From NCBI GenBank assembly GCA_046329535.1, contig JAXLUN010000004.1, positions 310,001-374,000 of the forward strand: a stretch of DNA of 64,000 nt, given 5' to 3'. The position numbers and the translations under genes are program-made. Source of the stretch: Bog-950 sp046329535. Lineage in GTDB: Bacteria; Bacteroidota; Bacteroidia; Chitinophagales; LD1. This document shows, piece after piece, positions 63,546-64,000 of the stretch. The notes below the pieces were generated by a model. It worked only from the letters and a program-made list of their open reading frames with translations, made no database searches and was not told the DNA's origin. Position 1 is the first letter of the stretch, and every line of letters begins with the position of its first letter.

Positions 63546-64000
63546 GTGCAATCGGTGGCAGATAATTCTGATATATACCTTCGTTCCACTTCATTTATTG
63601 ACAGCAACAACCCTTCGGTAATTGCTTATGCCCACGCAAAAACCTCGGCCGATAAAACCGACCGCCAAAAGGTGGTGGACCTGTATCTGGCCGTGCGCGA
63701 TGAGATTCTTTACGACCCCTATCACCTTATTTTAATACCCGAAGAAATATCGGCCTCGCTCACTTTGCAGCGCGGTCGCGGATATTGTATCGAAAAATCG
63801 CTGCTGCTGGCAGCTCTGGGGCGTATTCATAACATTCCTTCGCGCCTGGGCTTTTCAATTGTGCAGAACCACCTCAGCACCCGCAAGTTTGTAGAAATGC
63901 TGCGCACTGATAAGTTTGTTTTTCACGGTTACAACGAGTTTTGGGTAGATGGTAAGTGGGTGAAATGCACTCCTGCTTTTAATAAAAGCCTGTGCGAGAA
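63546..64000 (+). CDS. Transglutaminase-like domain protein (3' truncated)
   Basis: Open to the window end; about 151 residues visible. The first in-frame start after a TAA (63531-63533) is GTG at 63546, with a second GTG at 63555. The papain-like transglutaminase core is visible: RGRGYCIEKSLLLAALGR with the nucleophile Cys, NIPSRLGFSIVQNH, then HGYNEFWVDGKWVKCTPAFN with the His. The usual Asp two residues after the WV-x-x position is Thr (CTPAF). Members cleave or cross-link peptides; many are of unknown role. No signal peptide seen. Confidence 0.78.
   Translation, partial: MQSVADNSDIYLRSTSFIDSNNPSVIAYAHAKTSADKTDRQKVVDLYLAVRDEILYDPYHLILIPEEISASLTLQRGRGYCIEKSLLLAALGRIHNIPSRLGFSIVQNHLSTRKFVEMLRTDKFVFHGYNEFWVDGKWVKCTPAFNKSLCE

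Noticed and set aside
63037..63594. Minus-strand frames rich in Phe, His and Ala opposite the Cys/Met-rich gene
   Set aside because: They are shadows caused by the skewed Lys/Glu/Cys codons of the plus-strand gene, which has a signal-like start, two membrane helices and a promoter box.

Overview
The window is a 64 kb piece of a Bacteroidota chromosome, probably from the Chitinophagales/Sphingobacteriales side of the phylum. The evidence is many secreted proteins ending in type IX secretion (T9SS) type A or type B (gliding-motility-associated) C-terminal domains, SprB-type and PKD repeats, a CarboxypepD_reg-type TonB receptor, DUF4920 and DUF5723 proteins, Cys-lipobox lipoproteins with the SCKK start, and promoter -7 boxes of the TAnnTTTG form. 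I see no phage, insertion sequence, plasmid or CRISPR hallmark genes. Most of it is ordinary core genome interleaved with large surface proteins.

Layout. 1-2.8 kb: a 5'-truncated ThDP enzyme, a striking 426-bp array of short hairpins, and an isochorismatase-type hydrolase. 3-10 kb: an FG-GAP T9SS protein directly followed by an RNA m5C methyltransferase, a tiny Cys-rich lipoprotein and a PKD/type B protein. 10.4-14.3 kb (minus): an orphan PD-(D/E)XK-like protein, then a phosphate-uptake set (OprP-type porin, Pit transporter, DUF47/PhoU-like partner). 14.4-19.2 kb: two T9SS type A proteins, one a purple-acid-phosphatase-like enzyme. 19.3-24.7 kb (minus): tRNA-Lys and a four-gene cluster (lipoprotein, DUF5723 outer-membrane protein, geranylgeranyl-reductase-type flavoprotein, DUF4920) with clustered frameshifts at the middle junction. 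25-27.9 kb: a beta-propeller T9SS protein. 27.9-34.5 kb (minus): sufBCDSE plus an extra NifS/IscS-type desulfurase. 34.6-38.4 kb: lipoproteins, an S4 RNA-binding protein, a conserved protein of unknown function, tRNA-Arg and ung. 38.5-44.4 kb (minus): a 1966-residue chimeric adhesin. 44.7-50 kb: a saccharopine-dehydrogenase-like protein, a lipoprotein and a TonB receptor. 50-57.4 kb (minus): a decayed GyrI-like gene, aroC, a 1446-residue repeat protein and a secreted protein with an in-frame TAG. 57.5-64 kb: hutI, a second TonB receptor, YceI, a YciO-type protein, a hotdog thioesterase, a Cys/Met-rich membrane protein and a truncated transglutaminase-like gene.

How it works together. The Suf genes form one Fe-S assembly operon with a promoter-proximal palindrome. 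The Pit/DUF47/porin set gives an outer-plus-inner membrane phosphate route. The large T9SS proteins are independent surface or secreted products whose transport and gliding machinery lies outside the window. Perfect-stem terminators separate most converging units. The least explained items are the 21-bp-pitched hairpin array at 1.7-2.1 kb, the chimeric Gly-rich SprB-like adhesin, the Cys/Met-rich membrane protein, and three broken genes whose lesions need read-level checking.
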